From positions 3,286,001 through 3,350,000 of the forward strand of contig NZ_JADOTX010000001.1 of NCBI RefSeq assembly GCF_015751765.1: a stretch of DNA of 64,000 bases. Reading direction: 5' to 3'. A model generated the notes under the pieces. That model had not been told where the DNA came from. It was given only the letters and a program-made list of their open reading frames with translations, and ran no database searches. Positions 54,294-63,989 of the stretch are shown here, piece after piece (position 1 is the first letter of the stretch; each line of letters starts with the position of its first letter). The position numbers and the translations under genes were made by a program. The stretch is from Micromonospora ureilytica (lineage in GTDB: Bacteria > Actinomycetota > Actinomycetes > Mycobacteriales > Micromonosporaceae).

Positions 54294-54749
54294 TCAGTCT
54301 TCTGGCGTGGTCAGCGCCAGGGTCGGGAAGTACGTGCGGTATCGCGTCCCGTCACGGGTCAGCAGGTTGTACCGGCACACGGCCGCATGCGCGCCGATGT
54401 AGAAGTCGGCCAGCGGCGACCGCTTCGCGCCGCCCAGCCTCCGATATCGCGCGTACGCCTTGCCGGCGAGGAAGCCCGCCAGGTAAGGCAGCTCCTCGCG
54501 AAGGAAATCCCCCGCCGGCAACGCCTCGTCCAACTCTTCGATGCGATCGAAACGGACCGACACCTCGGCGTACACGATGGGATTGATCACCAGGTTGCCC
54601 GCGTCGCGGGCCTCGGCGAGGGCGGTCCCGGACCACTCCGCCCACTTGGGGTCATCGGTGAGGATGTCCAGCAGCACGTTGGTGTCGACCAGGGTCGTCA
54701 CCGCGTCGGGCGGACGCGGCGGCACTGCGCGGAGCCGGTCACTCGCCAC
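54294..54749 (-). CDS. vapC: VapC-type PIN-domain toxin (ribonuclease)
   Basis: A 151-residue PIN-domain protein. Acidic metal-binding residues fit D22 (TLVDTNVLLDIL), E62 (VYAEVSVRF) and D115 (SPLADFYIGAHA). VapC toxins cleave specific RNAs, often tRNA or rRNA, and are held in check by the cognate antitoxin. GTG 54749 has GGAG 7 nt upstream inside the antitoxin gene and overlaps it by 11 nt; a later in-frame GTG (54701) would remove 16 residues without domain content. Confidence 0.88.
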   Translation of the reverse strand: MASDRLRAVPPRPPDAVTTLVDTNVLLDILTDDPKWAEWSGTALAEARDAGNLVINPIVYAEVSVRFDRIEELDEALPAGDFLREELPYLAGFLAGKAYARYRRLGGAKRSPLADFYIGAHAAVCRYNLLTRDGTRYRTYFPTLALTTPED

Positions 54750-54978
54750 GCAGCATCTCCATCAGCTCTTCGGTGGACATGTGCTCGGTCTCCTTGGCGC
54801 TGCCCCGACCGCGCATGTGACCGACGAGGCGTTGACCCCGGGTTTCGGCACCGTGGACCCGGACGATGCGGAGGGCCCCGCCCTCCTCCACCACGTCGAC
54901 CTCGTCGCCCTCGTGCAGGTTGTATCGAGCCCGCAGCGCCGCCGGGATCGTCACCTGGCCCTTGCTGTTCAACCGCAT
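54739..54978 (-). CDS. vapB: AbrB/MazE-family antitoxin (VapB type)
   Basis: A 79-residue antitoxin. The N-terminal SpoVT/AbrB DNA-binding fold reads MRLNSKGQVTIPAALRARYNLHEGDEVDVVEEGG; the C-terminal acidic helix (STEELMEMLRGE) is the likely toxin-binding part. ATG 54978 has GGAGG upstream. A palindrome in the promoter just upstream is the likely autoregulatory site. The gene overlaps vapC, the usual order for such modules. Confidence 0.88.
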   Translation of the reverse strand: MRLNSKGQVTIPAALRARYNLHEGDEVDVVEEGGALRIVRVHGAETRGQRLVGHMRGRGSAKETEHMSTEELMEMLRGE

Positions 54979-54993
54979 GCTCTGAACCTCCGT

Positions 54994-55015
54994 CACGTAA
55001 TACCAACGATACGTG
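54994..55015 (-). promoter_or_regulatory. Palindromic vapBC operator candidate
   Basis: CACGTA (54994-54999) and TACGTG (55010-55015) form an inverted repeat with a 10-nt centre, 16-37 nt upstream of the vapB ATG. TATCGT and TATTAC within it are possible -10 boxes, so binding of VapB or VapBC would cover the promoter. Confidence 0.5.
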
Positions 55016-55113
55016 TTACACCTCGACACGCGGTCTGAGCGAATGTCACCACGCGGGACCAGCGGGTGGGATGGACCAGCGTGCTTGGCCGCGCGCGAAC
55101 GGATCTCGCGCAG

Positions 55114-55119
55114 TAGGTT
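55114..55119 (+). promoter_or_regulatory. -10 element of a likely leaderless glgE promoter
   Basis: TAGGTT is followed by 6 nt and the glgE GTG at 55126. There is no separate ribosome binding site. Spacing and motif match glgC and glgM. Confidence 0.5.
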
Positions 55120-55125
55120 GGCGGG

Positions 55126-57336
55126 GTGACTGGACGGTTCCCGATCGAAGACGTCTCCCCCGTCGTCTCGTGCGGGCGATACCCGGCCAAGGCGGTGGTC
55201 GACGAGCCGGTTCCGGTGTCGGCGCGCGCCTACCGGGAGGGGCACGACGCGCTGGGCTGCAACGTGGTGTGGGCCGGTCCGGACGGCGCGAGCCGGCCGT
55301 TCACCCGAATGCGCCCGGGCGAGCCCGGCCAGGACCGCTGGCACGCCACCATCGCACCGGACGCCGTCGGCTCGTGGACCTTCTCCGTGGAGGCGTTCCA
55401 GGACCCGTACCTGACCTGGCAGAACGCGGTGACGAAGAAGATCGCCGCCGGGCAGGGGTCGGAGGACCTGGCAAACGACCTGGCCGAGGGCGCGCGGGTG
55501 CTCGCCGCCGCCCGGGGCCTCGTCCCGGCCGCCGATCGCCCCCGGGTCGCCGACGCGCTCACCGCGCTTGTCGACACCGACCTGCCGCTGGCACAGCGGG
55601 TCGACAGGGCGCTGGCCCTGGCCGACCTGCTCTGGGAGCACCCGGTACGAGAACTGGTCACCGTCGGCGACACGTACTCGATCTGGGTTGACCGCAAGCG
55701 GGCGCTCTACTCGGCCTGGTACGAGTTCTTCCCCCGCTCCGAAGGGGCGGCGGGCGGCCGGTCCGGCACCCTCGCGACCGCCACCGAGCGGCTGCCGGGT
55801 GTGGCCGCGATGGGCTTCGACGTGCTCTACCTGCCGCCGATCCACCCGATCGGCCGAGTCAACCGCAAGGGCCGCAACAACGCGCTCACCGCCGGGCCGA
55901 CCGACGTGGGCTCGCCGTGGGCGATCGGCGCCGCCGAGGGCGGCCACGACACCATCCACCCCGATCTGGGTACGCCGGCGGACTTCCGGGCCTTCGTCCA
56001 GGCGGCTGCGGCACAGGGCCTGGAGGTGGCGATGGACCTGGCGTTGCAGTGCGCGCCGGACCACCCGTGGGTCACCGAGCACCCGGAGTGGTTCACCACC
56101 CGGGCCGACGGCAGCATCGCGTACGCCGAGAACCCGCCGAAGAAGTACCAGGACATCTACCCGGTCAACTTCGACAACGACCCGGAGGGCATCCGGGCCG
56201 AGGTGCTGCGGGTGGTGCTGCACTGGGTCGGCGAGGGCATCCGGATCTTCCGGGTGGACAACCCGCACACCAAGCCGTTCGACTTCTGGCACCGGCTGAT
56301 CGCCGAGGTGAAGGCGGTCGACCCGGATGTGCTGTTCCTGGCCGAGGCGTTCACCAGGCCGGCCATCATGCACGGCCTCGGCAAGATCGGCTTCACGCAG
56401 TCGTACACCTATTTCACCTGGCGCACGACGGCCGCCGAGATGCGGGCGTACTGCGAGGAGCTGATCGAGGCGGCCGACTACATGCGGCCGAACTTCTGGC
56501 CGAACACCCCGGACATCCTGCACGAGTCGTTGCAGCACGGCGGCCCACCGATGTTCAAGATCCGGGCGGTGCTGGCCGCGTTGCTCTCCCCCTCCTGGGG
56601 CCTGTACGCCGGTTACGAGCTGTTCGAGCACGTGGCCCGGCCGGGCGCCGAGGAGTACCTGGACAACGAGAAGTACGAGCTGCGCCCCCGGGACTGGGCC
56701 GGCGCCGAGGCGCAGGGTCGCTCGCTGGCGCCGTTCCTGACCATCCTCAACCGGGTACGTCGCGACAACCCGGCCCTGCACCAGCTCCGCAACCTGCGCT
56801 TCCACGAGATCGACAACCCGGCGCTGCTCTGCTGGTCCAAGCACGACCCGGAGACCGGCAACACGGTCATCGTGATCTGCTCGTTCGACCCGCGCATCGT
56901 GCAGTGGGGCAACACCACCCTCGACATGCCGGCGCTCGGCTTCGACTGGCACGAGCGGTTCACCGTGCACGACGAGCTGACCGGCACCAGCTACGACTGG
57001 GGTCAGCGCAACGCGGTCCGGCTGGATCCGTACCTGCAACCCGCGCACGTGTTGACAGTGCGTCGTCCGACCCCACCGAGCGTGCCGCAGCCGGCGGGCG
57101 CCGAGCCGGCGGACCTCACCGTCGCCGACGTGCCGGACGACCTCTCCGGTGGCACCGCGCCGACAGCGCCCGCACCGGCGGCACCCGCACCGGCAGCACC
57201 CGCACGGACAGCTCCCGTACCGACTCCGCCCCGCCGGTCGGGCCCGGTTCCGACCCCGCCGCGCCGAGCGGCCACCCGCCCGTCCGCCCCCGCACCGACC
57301 GACGCCGCCCCGAAGGACGCCCGATGGACCAGCTGA
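55126..57336 (+). CDS. glgE: Alpha-1,4-glucan:maltose-1-phosphate maltosyltransferase
   Basis: A 736-residue GH13 enzyme that extends alpha-glucan with maltosyl units from maltose-1-phosphate. The nucleophile is D378 ([14 protein letters not shown]) and the acid/base E407 ([10 protein letters not shown]), spaced 29 apart as in Streptomyces GlgE. The N-domain (residues ~1-110) has [20 protein letters not shown]. The last ~65 residues are a Pro/Ala-rich tail ([13 protein letters not shown]) beyond the usual ~670-residue length. The 3' end overlaps glgB by 13 nt. Acts with GlgM and GlgB. Confidence 0.95.
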   Translation: MTGRFPIEDVSPVVSCGRYPAKAVVDEPVPVSARAYREGHDALGCNVVWAGPDGASRPFTRMRPGEPGQDRWHATIAPDAVGSWTFSVEAFQDPYLTWQNAVTKKIAAGQGSEDLANDLAEGARVLAAARGLVPAADRPRVADALTALVDTDLPLAQRVDRALALADLLWEHPVRELVTVGDTYSIWVDRKRALYSAWYEFFPRSEGAAGGRSGTLATATERLPGVAAMGFDVLYLPPIHPIGRVNRKGRNNALTAGPTDVGSPWAIGAAEGGHDTIHPDLGTPADFRAFVQAAAAQGLEVAMDLALQCAPDHPWVTEHPEWFTTRADGSIAYAENPPKKYQDIYPVNFDNDPEGIRAEVLRVVLHWVGEGIRIFRVDNPHTKPFDFWHRLIAEVKAVDPDVLFLAEAFTRPAIMHGLGKIGFTQSYTYFTWRTTAAEMRAYCEELIEAADYMRPNFWPNTPDILHESLQHGGPPMFKIRAVLAALLSPSWGLYAGYELFEHVARPGAEEYLDNEKYELRPRDWAGAEAQGRSLAPFLTILNRVRRDNPALHQLRNLRFHEIDNPALLCWSKHDPETGNTVIVICSFDPRIVQWGNTTLDMPALGFDWHERFTVHDELTGTSYDWGQRNAVRLDPYLQPAHVLTVRRPTPPSVPQPAGAEPADLTVADVPDDLSGGTAPTAPAPAAPAPAAPARTAPVPTPPRRSGPVPTPPRRAATRPSAPAPTDAAPKDARWTS

Positions 57337-59426
57337 TCTCCGGTGCGACGCACGACCCGCACGCGCTGCTCGGCGCGCACCCCGCCGACTCCTCGACGAC
57401 GATCCGCACGATGCGCCGGGGCGCCGGCGACGTCGTGCTGCTCGTCGGCGACGAGCGGCACCCGATGAAGCGGGTGCACGACGTGGGCGTCTTCGAGGCG
57501 CAGGTCGACGGCACCGTGCTCGACTACCGGGTGGAGGTCGACGGCACCGCCCACGACGACCCGTACCGCTACCCGCCCACAGTCGGTGAGCTGGACCTGC
57601 ACCTGATCCGCGAGGGCCGGCACGAGCGACTGTGGGAGGCGCTCGGCGCCCGGGTCTTCGACGAGGGCGTCGCGTTCAGCGTCTGGGCACCGAACGCCCG
57701 CGGGGTCCGGGTGGTCGGCGACTTCACCGGCTGGTCACCCGACGACGGCTGGCCGATGCGGTCGCTCGGCTCCAGCGGCGTGTGGGAACTGTTCGTCCCC
57801 AACGCCCGGGTCGGGGCCCGCTACAAGTACCGGGTGCTGGGCGCCGACGGGCAGTGGCGGGACAAGGCCGACCCCCTTGCCGCGTACGCCGAGGTGCCGC
57901 CGGCCACCGCCTCGGTGGTGCACCACTCGACGTACCTGTGGGACGACGCGGACTGGCTGGCCCGGCGGGCCGAACGGCAGCCGCACCAGGAGCCGATGAG
58001 CGTCTACGAGGTGCACCTCGGTTCGTGGCGGCCCGGCCTGGACTACCGCGAGCTGGCCGAGCAGCTCACCGCGTACGTCACCGAGCTGGGCTTCACGCAC
58101 GTGGAGTTCCTGCCCGTGATGGAGCACCCCTTCGGCGGTTCCTGGGGCTACCAGGTGACCGGCTACTACGCGCCGACCTCCCGGTTCGGCGACCCGGACG
58201 ATTTCCGCCACCTCGTCGACCGGCTGCACGCCGCCGGCATCGGCGTACTCCTGGACTGGGTGCCCGCGCACTTCCCGAAGGACGAGTGGGCCCTGGCCCG
58301 CTTCGACGGCACCCCGCTCTACGAGCACCCCGACCCGCGACGCGGCGAGCACCCCGACTGGGGCACGTACGTCTTCGACTTCGGCCGCAACGAGGTCCGC
58401 AACTTCCTGGTCGCCAACGCGCTCTACTGGTGCGACCAGTTCCACGTCGACGGGCTGCGGGTCGACGCGGTCGCGTCGATGCTCTACCTGGACTACTCCC
58501 GCAACCACGGCGAGTGGGCCCCGAACAAGTACGGCGGTCGGGAGAACCTGGAGGCCATCGCGTTCATGCAGGAGGTGAACGCGACCGTCTACAAGCACCA
58601 CGCCGGCGTCGTCATGATCGCCGAGGAGTCCACCGCCTGGCCGGGTGTCACCCGCCCCACCGCCGACGGGGGGCTGGGCTTCGGCTTCAAGTGGAACATG
58701 GGCTGGATGCACGACACCCTGCTCTACACCTCGAAGGACCCGATCTACCGCCAGCACCACCACCACCAGCTCACCTTCTCCCTGGCGTACGCCTGGAGCG
58801 AGAACTACGTGCTGCCGATCAGCCACGACGAGGTCGTGCACGGCAAGGGCTCACTGGCCGGCAAGATGCCCGGCGACACCTGGCAGCGGCTGGCCAACGT
58901 GCGGGCGCTGCTGGCGTACATGTGGGCGCATCCCGGCAAGCAACTGCTCTTCATGGGCTCCGAACTGGCCGACGACCGGGAGTGGAGCGAGGAGCGCGGC
59001 CTCGACTGGTACCTGCTGCACGACCCGGCCCGCGCCGGCGTGCAACGGCTCGTCGGCGACCTCAACCGGGTCTACCGGGACACCCCGGCGCTCTGGGCCC
59101 AGGACACCGAACCGGCCGGGTTCCGCTGGATCGCGGGCGACGACGTCGCCAACAACACAGTGTCGTTCGTCCGGATCGCCCCGGACGGCTCGACGCTGGT
59201 GTGCGTGGCGAACTTCTCCGCCCAGCCGCTGCATGACTACCGGATCGGCCTGCCGGCCGGTGGGACGTGGCAGGAGGTGCTCAACACCGACGCGCAGCAC
59301 TACGGCGGGTCGGGGGTGGGCAACCTCGGCGAGGTACGGGCCGAGGACGTGCCGTGGCACGGGATGGTCGCCTCGGCGGCCCTTCAGGTGCCGCCGCTCG
59401 GTGCCGTCTGGCTGCGTCAGGGCTGA
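57324..59426 (+). CDS. glgB: 1,4-alpha-glucan branching enzyme
   Basis: A 700-residue GH13 branching enzyme that makes alpha-1,6 branches. The order is N-terminal CBM48-type modules ([28 protein letters not shown]), catalytic barrel and C-terminal beta domain. The nucleophile is D381 ([15 protein letters not shown]) and the acid/base E434 ([12 protein letters not shown]). The ATG 57324 has GAAGGA upstream and lies within the glgE end, so the pair is translationally coupled. A GC-rich hairpin follows. Confidence 0.95.
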   Translation: MDQLISGATHDPHALLGAHPADSSTTIRTMRRGAGDVVLLVGDERHPMKRVHDVGVFEAQVDGTVLDYRVEVDGTAHDDPYRYPPTVGELDLHLIREGRHERLWEALGARVFDEGVAFSVWAPNARGVRVVGDFTGWSPDDGWPMRSLGSSGVWELFVPNARVGARYKYRVLGADGQWRDKADPLAAYAEVPPATASVVHHSTYLWDDADWLARRAERQPHQEPMSVYEVHLGSWRPGLDYRELAEQLTAYVTELGFTHVEFLPVMEHPFGGSWGYQVTGYYAPTSRFGDPDDFRHLVDRLHAAGIGVLLDWVPAHFPKDEWALARFDGTPLYEHPDPRRGEHPDWGTYVFDFGRNEVRNFLVANALYWCDQFHVDGLRVDAVASMLYLDYSRNHGEWAPNKYGGRENLEAIAFMQEVNATVYKHHAGVVMIAEESTAWPGVTRPTADGGLGFGFKWNMGWMHDTLLYTSKDPIYRQHHHHQLTFSLAYAWSENYVLPISHDEVVHGKGSLAGKMPGDTWQRLANVRALLAYMWAHPGKQLLFMGSELADDREWSEERGLDWYLLHDPARAGVQRLVGDLNRVYRDTPALWAQDTEPAGFRWIAGDDVANNTVSFVRIAPDGSTLVCVANFSAQPLHDYRIGLPAGGTWQEVLNTDAQHYGGSGVGNLGEVRAEDVPWHGMVASAALQVPPLGAVWLRQG

Positions 59427-59429
59427 CGC

Positions 59430-59471
59430 GACCGGGGCATGCCGGCCGGCGCCTGTGGCGCTTCGCCGGTC
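59430..59471. terminator. Possible hairpin terminator between glgB and the hydrolase gene
   Basis: GACCGG (59430-59435) and CCGGTC (59466-59471) are inverse, with a second inner stem GCGCC/GGCGC around TGT. It fills the gap between two convergent genes and reaches the stop of the minus-strand gene. No T-tract is present. Confidence 0.35.
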
Positions 59472-60465
59472 AGTTGAGGAACGCGGAGATGTCCGCGGCT
59501 ATCTCGTTCGGGTACTCGCCGTTGATGGCATGCGACGCGTCCGGGTAGGTCTTCACGGTGCCCTGGGTCAGGGACCGCTCGGCCAGCTTCGCGGCCTCGC
59601 CCGCGTCGTGCAGCCGGGACTTCCCCGCCATCAGGACGAGCACCGGGACGCCGACCGCCGCGAGTTGGTCCTCGGACGGCCGTGTCGGGGCGGACAGTTT
59701 CACCACGTACGCCTGCATGCCGGCCTCGATCATCCGGGCGACCGGTACGTCCTCCACCGGGGCGCCGTTCGCCGTCCAGCTGGCGAAGCTGTCCCGCCAG
59801 GATCGGGGCGCCCAGCGGACGCTCACCGGGATGGACCGCAGCACCACCTCCGTTGACAGGTCAGCGAAGACCAGGACCGGATCGAGCAGGACGACACTCC
59901 CGACCTTCTGCGGCCGGTGCACCGCGAGATTCATCGCCGTCCAGCCGCCGAACGACACGCCGACCAGGTGGATCGTCGGCTCGGGTAGCGCCAGCAGGAC
60001 CTCGTGCAACCACTGCGCGTGCGCGGTCGTGTCCTTGATGGGGCGCTGCTGGATGCTCATGCCCGGCTCACCGAGCAGGTCGACTGTGTAGACGTTGCGC
60101 GACCGCAGCAGCGACGGCAGGTTGTCCGCCCAGACCGGTGACGCCGACGCCCGGCCGGGCAGAAGCAGCAGGGGCGCGGCCGCCGGGTCGGTGCCGCCGC
60201 TGAAGTGGTAGAGCCGTACGACGCCGTATCCGGTCCGGACGTCGAGGGTGCGGTCGGGCTCCGGCAGGTCCGCCATCGCCTCCCCGTAGGCACTGACGAA
60301 ACGATCCTGGGACTCCGTCGACGTGAAGTAGCCGACGGGCGCCGGGTCGCGCAGCGCGTACGCGATCGCCACAGTGATCACCGCGAGCACCGCGGCGGCC
60401 CGGAGAAGGCCGCTCCGATGCGCGCGCAGGAACCCGCCCACCCTCCGCACGACATTCATAACCAT
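59470..60465 (-). CDS. Membrane-anchored alpha/beta hydrolase
   Basis: A 331-residue alpha/beta-hydrolase. One membrane helix is at residues ~20-38 (LLRAAAVLAVITVAIAYAL) after a basic start, so the catalytic domain is probably outside the membrane. The nucleophile elbow is GVSFGGW (G-x-S-x-G); the acid is probably in PVLVLMAGKSRLHD and the His in PDASHAINGEYP. The substrate is unknown. ATG 60465 follows TAATCT by 6 nt (leaderless). It is divergent from the TetR gene, a typical regulator-target layout. Confidence 0.82.
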   Translation of the reverse strand: MVMNVVRRVGGFLRAHRSGLLRAAAVLAVITVAIAYALRDPAPVGYFTSTESQDRFVSAYGEAMADLPEPDRTLDVRTGYGVVRLYHFSGGTDPAAAPLLLLPGRASASPVWADNLPSLLRSRNVYTVDLLGEPGMSIQQRPIKDTTAHAQWLHEVLLALPEPTIHLVGVSFGGWTAMNLAVHRPQKVGSVVLLDPVLVFADLSTEVVLRSIPVSVRWAPRSWRDSFASWTANGAPVEDVPVARMIEAGMQAYVVKLSAPTRPSEDQLAAVGVPVLVLMAGKSRLHDAGEAAKLAERSLTQGTVKTYPDASHAINGEYPNEIAADISAFLN

Positions 60466-60471
60466 GAGGTC

Positions 60472-60542
60472 AGATTACTAACCGCATGGTAGAAAATACA
60501 ACCGTCAGGTCAGAGAGCGGGTGGCGAAGGGGCCGGTACGGT
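60472..60542. promoter_or_regulatory. Divergent leaderless promoters of the hydrolase and TetR genes
   Basis: Minus strand: TAATCT (60472-60477) ends 6 nt before the hydrolase ATG. Plus strand: TACGGT (60537-60542) ends 6 nt before the TetR GTG at 60549. GGTCAGA occurs twice between them (near 60468 and 60508) and could form part of a TetR operator, but no good palindrome is seen. Confidence 0.45.
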
Positions 60543-60548
60543 AAGCGG

Positions 60549-61196
60549 GTGCACCCGAACGACGCCACGTCAGCGCAGGTCCGCGCCGCCAAGCCACTCA
60601 CGATCACCGAGCAGGCGCGACGGGCGCAACTCATCGGCGTGACCATCGACCTGGTGGCCCGACACGGCTATCCGGGCACCTCACTCGCCCGGATCGCGGA
60701 GGCGGCCGGCATCTCCAAGGCCGCCGTTCTCTACCACTTCCCGTCCAAGGACGCGGTCGTGCGATCCGCCTACGCCTCGGTCCTGGAGTCCCTCACCACG
60801 TACGTCGGCACCGAAGTCGGGTTGCGATCCGGCGCGTCCGCCGTGGAGGCCTACGTCCGGTCCCTGGTGGCGTACCTGCGGGACCACCCGGACCACACGC
60901 GGATGATCGTCGAGGCGTTGAGCGAGGAGACCGGCATCGGTGACACACCGAACGCCCGCAGCCGGCGGGAAGCGGTCGCCGGTCTGATCGACGCGGCGCG
61001 GACGGCTGGCGACTACCGCACCAGCGTCGACCCGCAGGCCACCGCCGTCATCGTCAACGGGGCCATTGACGCGATCGTGTCGGAGTGCCTCGCCGACCCC
61101 TATTTCGACAGCGGCCACGCCGCCGAAGAACTGGTCAGCATGCTCCGTCGGTCCCTCGGCACCGCAGCCCGGGGCGCCGAGGACCCGTCAACGTGA
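60549..61196 (+). CDS. TetR-family transcriptional regulator
   Basis: A 215-residue repressor-type protein. The N-terminal HTH is at ~26-70 (RRAQLIGVTIDLVARHGYPGTSLARIAEAAGISKAAVLYHFPSKDAVV) and an all-helical ligand domain follows (DHPDHTRMIVEAL...). GTG 60549 is chosen because TACGGT lies 6 nt before it, fitting a leaderless start; an upstream in-frame ATG (60486) has no ribosome binding site and would overlap the promoter region. The likely target is the divergent alpha/beta hydrolase and its own gene. Confidence 0.85.
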   Translation: MHPNDATSAQVRAAKPLTITEQARRAQLIGVTIDLVARHGYPGTSLARIAEAAGISKAAVLYHFPSKDAVVRSAYASVLESLTTYVGTEVGLRSGASAVEAYVRSLVAYLRDHPDHTRMIVEALSEETGIGDTPNARSRREAVAGLIDAARTAGDYRTSVDPQATAVIVNGAIDAIVSECLADPYFDSGHAAEELVSMLRRSLGTAARGAEDPST

Positions 61197-61203
61197 CCGG
61201 CGG

Positions 61204-62244
61204 TCAGACCAGGCCGGCGTCGCGCAGCAGTTGCCACAGGCCGGCGCCGTCCGGGGCGGACAACCACTTCTGCCCCACCGGCCCCGACGACGGGCGGCCG
61301 GCCGGGGCGGGCAGGGTGCCGGCCAGCACCGATTGGGTCGGGGAGAGCCGGCGGATCGCCACTCCGGCGACGTTCTCCGGGTGGGCGGCGGCGAACTCCC
61401 GGTAGATCTCCTGGTCGTGCTGGCCGTCGTCGCCGACGAGCAGCCAGCGCACGTCGGGGAACTCCCGGGCCAGCCGGGCGAGGGTGACCCGCTTGTGTTC
61501 CATCCCGCTGCGGAACCAGCGGTCGGCGGTCGGGCCCCAGTCGGTGAGCAGCAGCGGCCCGGCCGGGTAGAGGTGCCGGGACAGGAAGCGGGTAAGCGTG
61601 GGCGCCACGTTCCACGCCCCGGTGGAGAGGTAGAAGACCGGCGCGCCGGGGTGCGCGGTGACCAGCCGCTCGTAGAGCACCGCCATGCCGGGCACGGCCG
61701 CGCGGGCGTGCTCGTCGAGCACGAACGTGTTCCACGCGGCGAGCAGCGGTCGGGGCAGCGCGGTGACCATCACCGTGTCGTCGATGTCGGAGATGATGCC
61801 GAACTTGACCTCCGGGTCGAGGATGCGCACCGGGGCGTCGACCGGCTCGGCGTCCGGCACGCTGAGCCGGACCGTGCCCCAACCGGGCGGCAGGTCCGCC
61901 TCGACCAGGGTGTCCACGAACCCGCTCCGGTCGGCCTGCGTCTCGTGCCGCACCCCGCCGGCCTCGATGGTCACTGTGACGTGCTTGTTGGGCAGCGTGG
62001 TGAAGCTGCGCCAGCCGCGGACCTTGTCCAGCCGACCCCGCTGGCGGGTGTCCGGACGGCCCAGCAACACCCGACACATCACCCGCACCCACCCCGGCGC
62101 GCCGTAGCCGGTGTACGCGACGATGTTGACCCGCCAGCCGGTGCGCCGCAGCCGACGCTGGACGAGCTGGTGCACGGCGTCCTCGATCCGCGCAGCCCGG
62201 TGCAGGTTCGTGACGGCCAGTTGGCCGGCGGGAGTGGGTGGCAC
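61204..62244 (-). CDS. App1/DUF2183-family phosphatase-like protein
   Basis: A 346-residue protein. The HAD-like motif ISDIDDTVM (D-x-D-D-T) near the middle, FYLSTGAWN with the S/T residue, and LVGDDGQHDQEIY with conserved Asps match the App1 phosphatidate phosphatase catalytic domain of DUF2183 proteins. The N-terminal ~150 residues are a beta-rich accessory domain (GWRVNIVAYTGYGAPGWVRV). GTG 62244 is preferred: CAGGGT lies 7 nt upstream, similar to the leaderless set but without the first T. An upstream start is possible. It ends convergently 8 bp from the TetR gene. Confidence 0.78.
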   Translation of the reverse strand: MPPTPAGQLAVTNLHRAARIEDAVHQLVQRRLRRTGWRVNIVAYTGYGAPGWVRVMCRVLLGRPDTRQRGRLDKVRGWRSFTTLPNKHVTVTIEAGGVRHETQADRSGFVDTLVEADLPPGWGTVRLSVPDAEPVDAPVRILDPEVKFGIISDIDDTVMVTALPRPLLAAWNTFVLDEHARAAVPGMAVLYERLVTAHPGAPVFYLSTGAWNVAPTLTRFLSRHLYPAGPLLLTDWGPTADRWFRSGMEHKRVTLARLAREFPDVRWLLVGDDGQHDQEIYREFAAAHPENVAGVAIRRLSPTQSVLAGTLPAPAGRPSSGPVGQKWLSAPDGAGLWQLLRDAGLV

Positions 62245-62369
62245 GGCGCCAACCCTGCCACACGTCGACAGCCACGGCCACGCGAGCCAACTCGGGCTCC
62301 GCCGATCCACCTCGGCGGCCCCGCCGAACGTGAAACACTCCGGTCGGGACGACGACGGGGGCGTTGGTC

Positions 62370-63989
62370 GTGTCGCATCCAGAGCAGCACCGCGGGCGAC
62401 GGCGTCCGCGACTCGACCGGCCGGCGCTCGTCGCGCTGCTGTTCGGGCTCGCCGGTGTCGTCTACCGGCTGGTCCTGACGCTCTTCACGGTGCCGGTGTC
62501 GAACAGCGACGAGGCGACCTTCGGCCTCGCCGCGCTGCACATCGCGCGGGGGCGGGAACACCCGGTCTTCCTCTACGGCCAGCACTACATGGGGATGTTG
62601 GAGTCGTACCTGGCCGCTCCCCTGGTGGCGGTGGCCGGGCCGAGCTGGCCGGTGCTACGGCTGCCGATGCTCGCCCTGTACGCGGTCTTCCTCTACCTGA
62701 TCCACCGGTTGACCCGTCGGCTCTGCACCCCGTGGTTCGCCGCCTTCGTGGTGGGTCTGCTCGCGCTCGGGCCGGAGCGGGTGGTGCGCGACCAGCTCAC
62801 CGTCGTCGGTGGGCGGCCGGAGGTGAAGCCGGCCGTGTTGCTGATGCTGCTGATCACCGTGGGGTTGGCCGCCGGCACGGTCCACCGCCGACGGCTCGCG
62901 GTCGGCCTGTTCGGGCTGCTCGTCGGGCTGGCCGTCTGGTCGGACTGGCTGATCCTGCCGTACCTCGCGGTGGCCGGGCTGGCCCTGGTGTGGGCGGTGC
63001 GGCGGGAGCTGCTCGGCTGGTCCGGTCTGCTGCTGGTGGCGGGGGTGGTCGTCGGCGTGGCCCCGATGATCGTCGACAACCTGCGGGCCGGGCCCGGCGA
63101 CGACTCGCTGACGGTGTTCCGGGAGGTCAGCACCAAGGCCGGGCCGCAGCCGCCGTGGTCCGACCGGATCCGGGGCGGCCTGCTGGAGGGGGTGCCCCTG
63201 GCGCACGGGCTCTGCCCGGTGGACGGCTGCGGACGCTGGCAACAGTGGTTCGGCGTGCTGTACCCGGTGCTGCTGGTGGCCGGCGCGGCACTCGCGGTGC
63301 TCGCGTACCGCCGGGCGGCCGGGGCGCCGCGCGGGGAGCGGGTCGGGCCGGTCGTGCAGCTCGCGCTGATCGCCGGCGCGGCGTTGACACTGCTGTCGTA
63401 CGTGCGCAGCCCGCTCGCCGCGACCAGCCCGCTGGACAACGCCCGCTACCTGTCGGTGCTGCAACTGTCGCTGCCGGCGGTGCTCTGGCCACTCTGGGTG
63501 GCGGCGCTGACCGCCTGGCGGGGCACCAGCAGCGTGCTGGGGCGATTCACCGGCGCGCTGTCCGCCGCCGTACTGGCCGCGCTGACAGTGACCACGCTCG
63601 TGGTCACAGTGCTCTTCGCGGCCACCGGCACCGCCGCGTCGCGGACCGAGGAGCGCCAGGCCCGGGAGTTGGCCGCCGCGCTGCGCGCCGACGGACCCCA
63701 CGAGGTGTACGGGGACTACTGGACCTGCAACCGGTTGATCTTCAACACGGACGAGTCGGTGATCTGCGGGGTGCTCGACGGGGACCTGTCGCCGGGGCAG
63801 AACCGCTACCGGCCGTACTGGCGGCAGGTGGGGCGGGCCGAGCGGCCCGGCTACGTGGTGGCTGTCGACTCGCCGATGGACCGGCGGTTGCGCCGGTTGC
63901 TCGCCGACCGGGCCGACGCCTCGCCGGTGCGGGAGGTCGGCGGCTATCGCGTGTACCACCCCGACACCCCGGTACGGCCCTGGCGGTAG
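62370..63989 (+). CDS. GT-C-like membrane glycosyltransferase (GT39/PMT_2-like) or related membrane protein
   Basis: A 539-residue polytopic protein with about ten to eleven helices. The first outer loop has VSNSDEATFGLAALHIARG, whose Asp-Glu matches the catalytic acidic pair in GT-C enzymes that use polyprenyl-phosphate sugars. A soluble C-terminal part has DGPHEVYGDYWTCNRLIFN. The acceptor could be a protein, lipid or wall glycan. The start is uncertain (GTG 62370, with TTG 62364 in frame). Only about 10 bp of window remain after the stop. It is not evidently linked to the large polysaccharide locus. Confidence 0.68.
   Translation: MSHPEQHRGRRRPRLDRPALVALLFGLAGVVYRLVLTLFTVPVSNSDEATFGLAALHIARGREHPVFLYGQHYMGMLESYLAAPLVAVAGPSWPVLRLPMLALYAVFLYLIHRLTRRLCTPWFAAFVVGLLALGPERVVRDQLTVVGGRPEVKPAVLLMLLITVGLAAGTVHRRRLAVGLFGLLVGLAVWSDWLILPYLAVAGLALVWAVRRELLGWSGLLLVAGVVVGVAPMIVDNLRAGPGDDSLTVFREVSTKAGPQPPWSDRIRGGLLEGVPLAHGLCPVDGCGRWQQWFGVLYPVLLVAGAALAVLAYRRAAGAPRGERVGPVVQLALIAGAALTLLSYVRSPLAATSPLDNARYLSVLQLSLPAVLWPLWVAALTAWRGTSSVLGRFTGALSAAVLAALTVTTLVVTVLFAATGTAASRTEERQARELAAALRADGPHEVYGDYWTCNRLIFNTDESVICGVLDGDLSPGQNRYRPYWRQVGRAERPGYVVAVDSPMDRRLRRLLADRADASPVREVGGYRVYHPDTPVRPWR

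Noticed and set aside
54979-57048. Long minus-strand open frame upstream of and in frame with vapB, antisense to glgE
   Set aside because: It is a GC-skew shadow of glgE. The AbrB fold begins at 54978 with a good ribosome binding site.
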